A stretch of 64,000 nucleotides of DNA from Streptomyces fumanus (GTDB lineage Bacteria > Actinomycetota > Actinomycetes > Streptomycetales > Streptomycetaceae): NCBI RefSeq assembly GCF_014655295.1, contig NZ_BNBI01000015.1:120555-184554 (forward strand), given 5' to 3'. Made by a program: the position numbers and the translations under genes. How positions within the stretch are numbered: the first letter of the stretch is position 1; the number at the start of each line of letters is the position of its first letter. Below, piece after piece: positions 49,000 through 59,200 of this stretch. The notes under the pieces were generated by a model. That model made no database searches. It was given only the letters and a program-made list of their open reading frames with translations, and was not told the origin of the DNA.

Positions 49000-51330
49000 T
49001 TATCCGGATCCCTGCTCCGCACGGCATCGCGTGGTGTTGAGCGTGAAGGAGGAGGGGATGCCGTCGCGTCCCCGCCAGGTACCGGTGAGGGCTATCTCAC
49101 GGGTCTCCCCGGGCTCGATCGCGCCGTCGGCCGGGGGGTTGGTGAGGGAGACGTCGGTGCCGTTCTGCTTGCCGACGGCGCCCCGCGTCCCGGTGATCTC
49201 CTGCTCGTCCGGGTACCGGAACCGCAGCGCCCAGGCGTCGATCGGCCGCCGCGTGGTGTTCGTGACGCGCACGGTCGCCTCGTACGTGCCGGAGTCGGTT
49301 CCGGTCCGCGCGGTCGTGCGGTAACCGACCCGGCAGCTCTGCGGCGGCACCTGTCCCTTGGCGAAGAAGACATTGCCGGCCAGGTCCGAACGCTCCAGAT
49401 CGGTATTGCGGGCGATGAGGTCGCCCAGATTCGCCCGGAAATCGATGCCGTAGCGTTTCGCGATGCGGTCGAGCACCGGCATCTGATTTCCGTAGAAGAA
49501 ACGGTCGCCGTCGCGCAGCCGTTGGAATTCACGGCTCCACATCGCCCGCTGGAGTTCACCGAACTCGGGGCCCGAATGCTTTTCCGCGAGCATTCCCACA
49601 TAGGCGTCCAGCTTGTCCACCGAGCCGTACAGCGCCTTCAGCCGCGCCGCCAGCGGGGTGCGCCGCGCGTACGAGACCGCGCTGGTGTCCTCCGGATCGT
49701 TCTCCGCGGTGACCTCGCTGCCGAACAGGTTGGTGATGCGGGTGAAGTCCACGCTGTCCGGGTCGTTGATCTCGTCGCCGGGGGTGAGCTGCGGGTCGGC
49801 GGGGAACGTCTCGGTGCTCTCCCCGGTGATGTCCTTGAACGAGGTCTTGGCCGGCAGACCGTAGGCGCGCCGCATCTCGTTGTAGCTGGGCATGCCGTGG
49901 TCGCGGCCCCGCTCCACGTCCAGCGCGCCCAGGTCGAACACGCACTTGGGGTTGGCGTCGGGGGCCGAGCACAGCACGTCCCGGATCTCGCGCTCGATCT
50001 GCTCGTCGTTGTGGTACTGCGCCTTGGAGCCGAGCCCCTGCAGGAACGGCCCGAGCCCGACCATCGGCAGGATCATGGGATTGTCCCGCGCCTGCGCCAG
50101 CACGAACTGGAGTTTGACCTTGGCGGGGTCTTCGCTCGGGTCGATGTTGAAGCCCATGTCGCGGAACTTCTGCATCTGCTCGTCGGTGTACCGGGAGCGC
50201 TCGGTCTCCATCGGGAACCCGCTGTGGATCATGCTGTGGATGCGGTATCCGACGGTCGAGAACTCATTGCTGAGGGTGGCGTCGACCAACGGGTTGTAGC
50301 CCCGGTACCCGGGGAGCCGGATGCCGTGCGCCGGCAGGAACTCGTTGTAGGTGATGTACTGCACCTCGGCGATGACGACCCGGCGGGCGATCTCGAACTT
50401 CTCCTGCTCGTCCAGCGAGGCGGGCAGCGCGTCGACGATCCGGTTGTGCTCGCGGGCGATGAGCGTCTCCACCGCGGTGACACCGGTGTTGTTGTTGGCC
50501 CGCGCGTCTCCCGTGACGACCGCCTGGCCCGGGTTGGTGATCAGTTCCCCGCCCAGCTCGACCTCGGGGGCACTGGCGGTGTCGCCGCGGGCGTCCCTGC
50601 GCGGCAGGTACTCGTCCGGCATCAGCAGCTTGGCGCCGTTGTTGGCCAGGTTTCCGTCGACGGGCCCCTCCCGCAGCCACTCCAGGCGCCGGTCGTCGGT
50701 CGAGTAGACGGCCGAGGCGTCGAGATAGGAGCTGACGTTGTTGATCTGCTCGCGGGGAGTGGTCACCCCGGTGCCCGGCGCGGGCGTCGAACGCGTGAAT
50801 CTGAGCGCGGCCGGATCCCCCCGGGTCTCCAGCGGGTCCTTGCCGTTCACGGGGACGTCGGCCCGCTCGCCCTGCGGGTCGCTGGACAGCACGCCGCTGC
50901 GTAACCCGAATTCGTGGTCGATGAACTGTCCCCAGACCCACGACCACTGGCTGAGCTGCTGCTCGGAGAAGATGTTCACCGAGAAGCCGAAGCCCTTGTC
51001 GTCCACGAACTCGTCGTTGAACACCCGGTTGCTGACGGTGCGTGCGTTGGGGCCGCCGACGGGCGTGCTGCGGCCGTCGGCGTATCGGGCGTCCGTGACC
51101 CGGGAGTACTTCGTCCCTGCGCGGCCCCAGTCGGGACGCAGGACGTTGTTGCCGCGCCCGTCGAGGCTCTGGCCCCCCGCCCAGCTCGATTCCAGCGCGC
51201 TCGGCGCCGCGGGAGCGACCAGACCGCTCCCTGCGAACAACGCGGTGAGCGCCGCGGCGAGCACGACCCGGTCCCGGGTGAGGCCCGTACGTCTGCTTCC
51301 CCGCCGCGAGGCGGCACTTGCCGATAACAT
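49000..51330 (-). CDS. Secreted animal-type haem peroxidase with CBM2-like C-terminal domain
   Basis: A 776-residue protein starting MLSASAASRRGSRRTGLTRD; GGAAGGAG 6 bp before the ATG fixes the start. A signal peptide ends near residue 55 (VVLAAALTALFAGSGLVAPA). The haem peroxidase domain (myeloperoxidase/peroxinectin type) has the distal His in VWGQFIDHEFG (about 139), the REHNR Arg segment LIAREHNRIV (about 293) and the proximal His in VGYRIHSMIHSGF (about 365). Residues about 665-776 (SCRVGYRTTARTGTDSGTYE to TLNTTRC) look like a CBM2/cellulose-binding-like fold. The second codon is TTA. It follows the methyltransferase gene by 26 bp in the NRPS operon, so it may oxidise the NRPS product or another substrate outside the cell. 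Confidence 0.88.
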   Translation of the reverse strand: MLSASAASRRGSRRTGLTRDRVVLAAALTALFAGSGLVAPAAPSALESSWAGGQSLDGRGNNVLRPDWGRAGTKYSRVTDARYADGRSTPVGGPNARTVSNRVFNDEFVDDKGFGFSVNIFSEQQLSQWSWVWGQFIDHEFGLRSGVLSSDPQGERADVPVNGKDPLETRGDPAALRFTRSTPAPGTGVTTPREQINNVSSYLDASAVYSTDDRRLEWLREGPVDGNLANNGAKLLMPDEYLPRRDARGDTASAPEVELGGELITNPGQAVVTGDARANNNTGVTAVETLIAREHNRIVDALPASLDEQEKFEIARRVVIAEVQYITYNEFLPAHGIRLPGYRGYNPLVDATLSNEFSTVGYRIHSMIHSGFPMETERSRYTDEQMQKFRDMGFNIDPSEDPAKVKLQFVLAQARDNPMILPMVGLGPFLQGLGSKAQYHNDEQIEREIRDVLCSAPDANPKCVFDLGALDVERGRDHGMPSYNEMRRAYGLPAKTSFKDITGESTETFPADPQLTPGDEINDPDSVDFTRITNLFGSEVTAENDPEDTSAVSYARRTPLAARLKALYGSVDKLDAYVGMLAEKHSGPEFGELQRAMWSREFQRLRDGDRFFYGNQMPVLDRIAKRYGIDFRANLGDLIARNTDLERSDLAGNVFFAKGQVPPQSCRVGYRTTARTGTDSGTYEATVRVTNTTRRPIDAWALRFRYPDEQEITGTRGAVGKQNGTDVSLTNPPADGAIEPGETREIALTGTWRGRDGIPSSFTLNTTRCRAEQGSG
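51325..51327 (-). promoter_or_regulatory. Rare TTA leucine codon at position 2 (bldA-type control)
   Basis: On the minus strand the peroxidase reads ATG-TTA-TCG. TTA is the rarest codon in Streptomyces and is read by the bldA tRNA, whose supply depends on development. Confidence 0.75.
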
Positions 51331-51356
51331 CCGAACTCCTTCCGCCGAGCGGCGCA

Positions 51357-52421
51357 TCACGCGCGGCCGGCCTCGATCAGGCTGAGGGCATAGGGCAGTT
51401 CGACCACGCGCTCGACACTCAGCCCCGCCTTGCCCAGTAGCGCCAGGTACTCCTGTTCGCCGCGCTCGCGGCCGCCGTCGTAGAGCGCCAGCAGCCGCAT
51501 GTCCATCTCCTTGCCGAGGTGCGGCGCGTCCCCCTCGGGGAGCAGCATGTCCAGCAGCAGCACCCGGCCGTGCTCGGGCAGTCCGCGGCGGATGTTGCCC
51601 AGAAGGCGCAACGCGTCGTCGTCGTCCCAGTTGTGCACGATGTTCGACAGCAGGTAGGCGTCCGCCTTCGGCACCGCCCGGAAGAAGTCGCCGACGACGA
51701 ACTCGCATCGGTCGGCCAGTCCCTGCGCGGCCATGAACTCACGGGCACCGGCCATCACCGGCTCCACGTCGAGCAGCAGCCCCCGCATGCCGGGCGTGGC
51801 CCGCAGCGCCGTCGCGAGCACCGTGCCCTTGCCGCCGCCGATGTCGGCGAGCGTCCCGATGCCGGAGAGGTCGACCGCCGCCACGGCGGCCTCGGCGATG
51901 GCCCGGGACCGCGTGGTCATGAAGACGTCGAAGTGCTTCCGGGACTCGGGACTGGTGGCGAGCCAGCCGTAGAACGAGCCGAACCGTGCCGCGAACGAGG
52001 AACGTCCGTCCCGTACGGCGGCGGCCAGCGAACCCATCGCGGCCAGCAGATCGGGCGCCCCCTGCAACAGGCTGACCGACCGCATCGAACCGGGGGCGTC
52101 GGCGCACAGCGACTCGCCCGCGGGGGTCAGCCGGTACCGCCGGGTGCCGGCCACGTCCTCGGATCGCACCACGCCCAGCGCCGCGACGGTACGCAGCAGC
52201 CGGCCCAGCGCCACCCGGTCCACGCCGAGCCGCTCGGCCAGCTCCGGTACCGCCAGCGGTCCGTCGCACAGGACACCGGCCACATCGAGATCCACGAACG
52301 CGTACAGCGCGGAGAACCGCCACTGCCCGCGCAGCAGGTCCCAGATGAGCGCCCGCGGATCGGACTCGTCCACGACGTCCTTCGTCCGCCCGGTCGAGTC
52401 CACGGTGCTTGTCTCTGACAT
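51357..52421 (-). CDS. O-methyltransferase family 2 (SAM-dependent) tailoring enzyme
   Basis: A 354-residue protein starting MSETSTVDSTGRTKDVVDES, with AGGAGG upstream, 15 bp after the NRPS stop. The N-terminal dimerisation winged helix (VPELAERLGVDRVALGRLLR) and the SAM fold (IGTLADIGGGKGTVLATALR, ADAYLLSNIVHNWDDDDALR) are those of the acetylserotonin/plant-type O-methyltransferase family. It probably methylates the peptide product or a precursor amino acid (O- or, as in some NRPS pathways, C-methylation). The next gene's ATG overlaps its TGA region for an alternative start, implying an operon. Confidence 0.9.
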   Translation of the reverse strand: MSETSTVDSTGRTKDVVDESDPRALIWDLLRGQWRFSALYAFVDLDVAGVLCDGPLAVPELAERLGVDRVALGRLLRTVAALGVVRSEDVAGTRRYRLTPAGESLCADAPGSMRSVSLLQGAPDLLAAMGSLAAAVRDGRSSFAARFGSFYGWLATSPESRKHFDVFMTTRSRAIAEAAVAAVDLSGIGTLADIGGGKGTVLATALRATPGMRGLLLDVEPVMAGAREFMAAQGLADRCEFVVGDFFRAVPKADAYLLSNIVHNWDDDDALRLLGNIRRGLPEHGRVLLLDMLLPEGDAPHLGKEMDMRLLALYDGGRERGEQEYLALLGKAGLSVERVVELPYALSLIEAGRA

Positions 52422-52436
52422 TCCGCCCTCCTGGCG

Positions 52437-55400
52437 TTAGATGTGCCGTTCGCCGGATGTGCCGTTCGCCGGTTCCGTGAGCTTCGCGGTCAGCAGCTCG
52501 CCGATGCGCGCCGCCGGATCCGTCGTGAGCATCCGGTGGTGGTCGGCCTCCACCAGATGGCGTTCGATGGCACCGTCCACGTACGGCTCCCAGATCTCCA
52601 CGGCCCGCTCCACCGGCAGACCCTCCGGCCGCCCCTGGGTCGCGACGACGAGCAGCACGTCGCCGTGGAAGACGCGCGGCGTGTGCCCCATGACGAGCCG
52701 GACGTTGTTGTCCGCGACCCGCTGGACGGCCTCCAGGGCCGGAACGTCGGCCGGCCCCGGCCGACGCGGACCTGCCGGTCGCCTTGCCTCCGGCTCGTCC
52801 TCGGTCTCCTCGTACGGGTATCCGTCGAGGATCGCCAGCAGGGCGATCGCTTCGCCCGTGTCCTGCAGACGGGCCGCGACGGCCTGCGCGACCACTCCGC
52901 CGAACGACCAGCCCACCAGGTGGTAGGGGCCGTCCGCTTGTACGGCCCGGATCTGCTCCACGTAGTCGGCCGCCATCTCCTCGATGCTCGCGGGCAGTTC
53001 CTCGGTCCCCTCCAGACCGCGCGCCTGGAGGCCGTAGAGGGGGCGCCCCGACGGGAGGTGCGCGGCCAGCTCCGCGTAGTTCCAGGCGAGTCCGCCCCCG
53101 GAGTGGAGGAAGAACAGCGGCGCGCCACCGCCACCGGAGCGGAGCGGAAGGAGCCGGTCGAAGTCGCCGGTGGGTCCGCTTCTGTCCAGCGCCGCCGCGA
53201 CCGCGGCGACCGTGGGTGCGGCGAGCAGCGCCCGAATGCTGACCTCCGCGTCGAGCACCGACCGGATGCGGGCGATGAGCCGCATGGCGAGCAGTGAGTC
53301 GCCGCCGAGGGTGAAGAAGGAGTCGTCGGCACCGACCCGCTCCACGCCGAGCACCTCGGCGAACAGGCCGCAGAGGATCTCCTCGACCGGGGTGGCGGGG
53401 GCGCGGCCGGTGGTGCGACCGGCCAGGTCGGGGGCGGGGAGGGCGGCTCGGTCCAGCTTGCCGTTCTTGGTCAGCGGGATGGCTTCGAGCGTCACGAAGG
53501 CGGCCGGGACCATGTAGTCGGGGAGCTTCTCGGCGACGTACCGGCGGAGGTCGGCGTCGTCCGTCTCACCGACGACGTACGCGACCAGGCGCTTCACGCC
53601 GGGCTGGTCCTCGCGGGCGATCACCGCCGCCTGGCGCACGTTCTCGTGGGCGGTCAGGACGGCCTCGACCTCGGCCGGTTCGATGCGGAAGCCCCGGATC
53701 TTGACCTGTTCGTCGGCGCGGCCGGAGAACTCCAGCACGCCGTCCTTGTTCCAGCGGGCCAGGTCCCCGGTGCGGTACATCCGGCCGCCGGACTCGTCGA
53801 ACGGGCAGGCCACGAACCGCTCCGCCGTCAGCCCGGGACGGCCCGCGTACCCGCGTGCCACTCCCTCACCTGCGAGGTACAGCTCACCGGTCACACCTGG
53901 TGCCACGGGACGCAGGGTGTCGTCCAGGACGTAGGTGCGGGTGTTGTCCATCGGGCGGCCGATCGGCACCGCCGCGGGGATCTCGTCCCCGGAGGTGTAG
54001 GGCAGGTGCGTGGTGAACGCCGTGTTCTCCGTCGGCCCGTACGTGGTACGCACCACCAGGTCCGAGTGGGACGCGAGCAGGGTCCGGATCGCCGACGCGG
54101 ACACCACGTCACCGCCCGTGGACACCTCCCGTACCCCGGCGAAGATCTCCGGGGACTGCTCGGCCAGGACCCGGAACAGCCCGGCCGTCGCGTGCACGTT
54201 CGTCACACCGTGCTCCGCGATCAGCGCACCACGCTCGGCCGCGTCGGTGTCGCCCGGCGGAAGCATGACCAGCTTCCCGCCGTGCAGCAGTGGCGTCCAC
54301 AGCTCGTACGTGGCGGCGTCGAAGGCGGGGTCGGCCTGCACCATGACGGACTCGACCATGTCCGCGGTCCAGGCACCGTCCAGGCAGAACGCCACCACGT
54401 TGCGGTGCGTGACCGCCACACCCTTCGGCACCCCGGTCGAGCCGGAGGTGTACATCACGTACGCGAGGTTGTCCGGCCCCGGCTTCCCGTGCGGGTTTTC
54501 GGGGAGCGGGGCAACGTCCTCGTCGCCGGTGAGCATCACCGCGACCCCCGCCTCAGCCGCGATCGCCTCCCGCCGTACCTCCGGCAGGCCGGGGTCCAGG
54601 GGCACGTAGGCCGCACCCGCCTTGAGCACACCCAACAGCGTGGGCACCAGGTCCGCCGACCGCTCCGCGCGGACACCGACCAGGCTCTCGGCGGTCACGC
54701 CCTGGCTCCTGAGGTGGTGCGCCAGGCCGTTGGCCCGCGCGTTCACCTCCGCGTACGTCAGTCGCGTCTCCCCGGCGACCACCGCCACCGCGTCCGGTGT
54801 CCGCGCGGCCTGCGCCTCGAACAGGGCGACCAGGGACTGTTCCGGCACCGGACGGGTGGTGTCGTTCCACTCCGCCACCACCTGGTGCCGTTCGTCGGCG
54901 GAGAGTACGTCGATCGCGCCGACGCGCACGTCCGGATCCGTGGCCACCTGCGCCAGGACGCGGGTCAGCCGTACCGCGAGGGCCTCGGCGGTGTCCGGAT
55001 CGAACAGGTCGGTGGCGTACTGGATACCGCCCTGGAGCCCGGCCGGTGCCCCCTGCTCGTCGCGGTGCTCGGTCAGGGTGACCGAGAGGTCGAACTTGGC
55101 GACCTGCGTCTGCTCCTGGCCCTCGTCGAGCGGCTGCGCGCGCAGGCCGGCGAGCCTGAGGCCCGTGTCGCCCTGCGGCAGGTTCTGCAGGGTGAGCATG
55201 ACCTGGAACAGGGGGTGGCGGGACAGGGAGCGGGCCGGGTTGAGGTCCTCCACCAGCCGCTCGAACGGCACGTCCTGGTGCCCGTAGGCGGCCAGGTCGG
55301 TCTCCCGCACCCGCCCCAGCAGCTCGGCGAACGACGGATCACCACTGACATCCGTACGCAGCACCAGCGTGTTGACGAAGAACCCGGCGAGGTCGTCAAG

Positions 55401-56289
55401 AGCGGCGTCGCCGCGTCCCGCCACCGCTGTGCCGAGCGGGATGTCGGTACCCGCGCCCACCTTCGACAGCAGCACCGCCAGCGCCGCCTGCACCACCATG
55501 AACATCGTCACGCCATGCCGCCGCGCCGCCTCCGACAACAGCGCGTGCACCTCGGCGCCCGTCTCCACCCGGACCGTGCCGCCCCGGAAGGACGACTCCG
55601 ACGGCCGCGGGCGATCGGTCGGCAGCGCCAGCTCCTCCGGCAGCCCGGCCAGCACCGAACGCCAGTGGTCGAGCTGGGCGGAGATCAGGCTGTCGGGGTC
55701 GTCGAGGTCGCCCAGCAACTCCCGTTGCCACAGCGCGTAATCGGCGTACTGCACGGGCAGCGGCTGCCACCCAGGGGCGGCACCGCGTACCCGGGCCTCG
55801 TACGCGAAACTCAGATCACGCAGCAGGACACCCATCGACCAGCCGTCCACCGCGATGTGATGCGCCACGACGATCAGCACGGACTCGGACGGGGACAGCA
55901 CCAGGCACCGGGCCCGCCACGGCAGCTCACGGGTCAGGTCGAAGTGTCGCGCCATCTCGTCGCCGGCGATGGCGGGCACGTCCTCCGCTGCCACCTCGTC
56001 CACCCGCAGGACCAGGTGGCCCCGCTCGCCCTGGAGCACCTCCTGCCGGGCGACGCCCGCTGCCTCGGGGAAGACCGTGCGGAGGCTCTCCTGCCGGTCC
56101 GCCACATCGCGCAGCGCCGCCTCAAGGGCCGGTACGTCCAGCTCGCCGGTCAGCCGCAGCGCCAGCGGTACGTTGTAGCCGGCGCCGGCACCGGCCTCCT
56201 CCAGCCGGTTGAGGAACCACATCCGCTGCTGGGCGTACGACAACGGCACGACCCTCGGCCGCTCACGCGCCGCCAGCGCCAGGCGGGGG
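52437..56289 (-). other. NRPS module 4 and thioesterase (C4-A4-PCP4-TE)
   Basis: C4 starts near 56265 (RVVPLSYAQQRMWFLNRLEE). A4 pocket reads the same as A3, D-A-Y-H-S-G-T-A-F-K, though the A3-A4 motif flanks differ (FDAATYEL). PCP4 Ser 53295-53297. The type I thioesterase fills about 53150-52440 (LFFLHSGGGLAWNYAELAAH, VGWSFGGVVAQ, ADHHRML) and releases the product by hydrolysis or cyclisation. Confidence 0.7.
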
Positions 56290-59200
56290 CCGCCTGCCCC
56301 GCCGTCGGCCACCAGCCGGGCGAGGGCCTCGACCGTGGGCGAGGTGAACACGTCACGGATGGTGATCTCGGCGTGCAGCACCGCCTGGACGCGGGCGATG
56401 AGCCGCATGGCAAGGAGTGAGTCGCCGCCGAGGGTGAAGAAGGAGTCGTCGGCCCCGACCCGTTCCAGGCCGAGGACTTCGGCGAACAGGCCGCAGAGGA
56501 GTTCCTCGGTGGGGGTGGCGGGGGCGCGACCGGTGGTGCGGCCCGCCAGGTCGGGGGCGGGGAGGGCGGACCGGTCCAGCTTGCCGTTCCTGGTGAGGGG
56601 GATGGCTTCGAGCGTCACGAAGGCGGCCGGGACCATGTAGTCGGGGAGCCTGTCGGCGACGTACCGGCGGAGGTCGGCGTCGTCCGCCTCGCCGACGACG
56701 TAGGCGACCAGTCGCTTGACACCGGGCTGGTCCTCGCGGGCGATCACCGCCGCCTGATCCACGCTCTCGTGGGCGGTCAGGACGGTTTCGACCTCGGCCG
56801 GTTCGATGCGGAAGCCCCGGATCTTGACCTGTTCGTCGGCGCGGCCCGCGAACTCCAGCACGCCGTCCTTGTTCCAGCGGGCCAGGTCCCCCGTGCGATA
56901 CATCCGGCCTGACTCCTCGAACGGGCAGGCCACGAACCGCTCCGCCGTCAGCCCGGGACGGCCCGCGTACCCGCGTGCCACTCCCTCACCTGCGAGGTAC
57001 AGCTCACCGGTCACACCTGGTGCCACGGGACGCAGGGTGTCGTCCAGGACGTAGGTGCGGGTGTTGTCCATCGGGCGGCCGATCGGCACCGCCGCGGGGA
57101 TCTCGTCCCCGGAGGTGTAGGGCAGGTGCGTGGTGAACGCCGTGTTCTCCGTCGGCCCGTACGTGGTACGCACCACCATGTCCGAGTGGGACGCGAGCAG
57201 GGTCCGGATCGCCGACGCGGACACCACGTCACCGCCCGTGGACACCTCCCGTACCCCGGCGAAGATCTCCGGGGACTGCTCGGCCAGGACCCGGAACAGC
57301 CCGGCCGTCGCGTGCACGTTCGTCACACCGTGCTCCGCGATCAAAGCACCGCGCTCGGCCGCGCCGATGTCACCCGCCGGCGCCACCACCAACCGACCGC
57401 CCCGCAGCAACGGCACCCAGATCTCATACGTCGACGCATCGAAGGCATGGTTCGCCTGGAACAGCACACACTCGACCACATCGTCGGCCCAGGCACCGTC
57501 CAGGCAGAACGCCACCACATTGCGGTGCGTGACCGCCACACCCTTCGGCACCCCGGTCGACCCGGAGGTGTACATCACGTACGCCAGCGCTTCCGGCGGC
57601 ACCGCAACGCCGGGGTTGTCATCCACCGGCTCGAACACATCGGCATCGGTCAGGACCACCGACACCCCCGCCTCCGACACGATCGACGCCAACCGCTCCT
57701 GCGGATGCCGGGCGTCCAACGGCACATACGCCGCGCCCGCCTTGAGTACACCCAGCAGCGTCGGCACCAGCTCCGCCGATCGCTCCAACCGCACGCCGAT
57801 CAGCGACTCCGGGACGACGCCCCGCTCGATGAGCCCGCACGCGACACCGTTCGCCCGCGCGTTCAGCTCCGCGTACGTCCAGGCCCCGTCTTGCCCGACC
57901 ACGGCCACGGCATCCGGCGTCCGAGCGGCCTGCGCCTCGAACCGGTCCACGAGGGTGCCGTCGGGCACCGCACGACGGGTGTCGTTCCACCCGTGCAGAA
58001 CCATCCGGCGCTCCGCGTCCGACAGCACCTCGACAGCCCCGACCCGCACCCCCGGGTCCGCAGCCACCTGTTCCAACACCGCGACGAGGCGTCGGGCGAG
58101 GGCGTCCACGGTGTGCGCGTCGAACAGGTCGGTGGCGTACTGGATGCCGCCTTCGATCCCGGCAGGCGCACCCGTCTCGTCCCGCCGTTCCATGAGGGTG
58201 ACCGACAGGTCGAACTTGGCCGTCACCACATCTTCCGAGGCCAGCGGCCGCACCCGCAGGCCCGGCAGCTCCAGGGGCGCGTCGGAGTCGGGAACGTTCT
58301 GGAATGCCAGCATGACCTGGAACAGCGGGTGCCGGGAGAGCGAGCGGGCCGGGTTCAGGTCCTCCACCAGCCGCTCGAACGGCACGTCCTGGTGCGCGTA
58401 GGCGGCCAGGTCGGTCTCCCGCACCCGTTCCAGCAGCTCGGCGAACGATGGATCGCCGCTCACGTCCGTACGCAGCACCAGCGTGTTCAGGAAGAATCCG
58501 ACCAGGTCGTCCAACTCGGCCTCGCCGCGCCCGGCAACCGGTGTGCCGAGCGGGATGTCGTCACCCGCGCCCGACTTCGACAGCAGCACGGCCAGCGCGG
58601 CCTGCACCACCATGAACATCGTCACGCCGTGCCGCCGCGCCACCTCCGACAGCCCCGCGTGGATGTGGCCGTCCACCCGCACCGGAACATCGGCGCCGCG
58701 GAACGACGCCGTCGCCCCACGCGGCCGGTCGACCGGCAGCGCAAGTTCCTGCGGCGCTCCGGCCAGCGCCGAACGCCAGTGGTCGAGCTGTTCGCTGATC
58801 AGGCTGTCGGGGTCGCCGAGGTCGCCGAGGACCTCGCGCTGCCACAGCGCGTAGTCGGCGTACTGCACCGGCAGCGGCTGCCACCCCGGGGCGGCACCGC
58901 GTACCCGGGCGGCGTAGGCCGTCTCCAGGTCCCGGGCGAGGATGCCCATGGACCAGCCGTCGACCGCGATGTGGTGCGCCACGATCACCAACACCGACTC
59001 CGTCGGCGCGAGCACCAGCAGCGAAGCCCGCCATGGCAGCTCCGCCGCCAGGTCGAAGCCCCGGCCGAATTCGTCGACGACCGCCTCGGACAGGTCGGCT
59101 TCGGTGATCTCCCGCCTCTTCAGCCGGGGGTGCGACTCCTCGCCGTGGAGGATCCGCTGGTGGGGCAGCCCGTCGGTCTCGGGGAAGAGCGTGCGCAGGC

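Noticed and set aside
51331..51708. Extended N-terminus of the haem peroxidase
   Set aside because: Arg/Pro/Ala-rich and antisense-like; it overlaps the methyltransferase gene. The ATG at 51330 has a strong GGAAGGAG and begins a signal peptide. An ATG at 51357 that touches the methyltransferase stop is possible but lacks the ribosome site.
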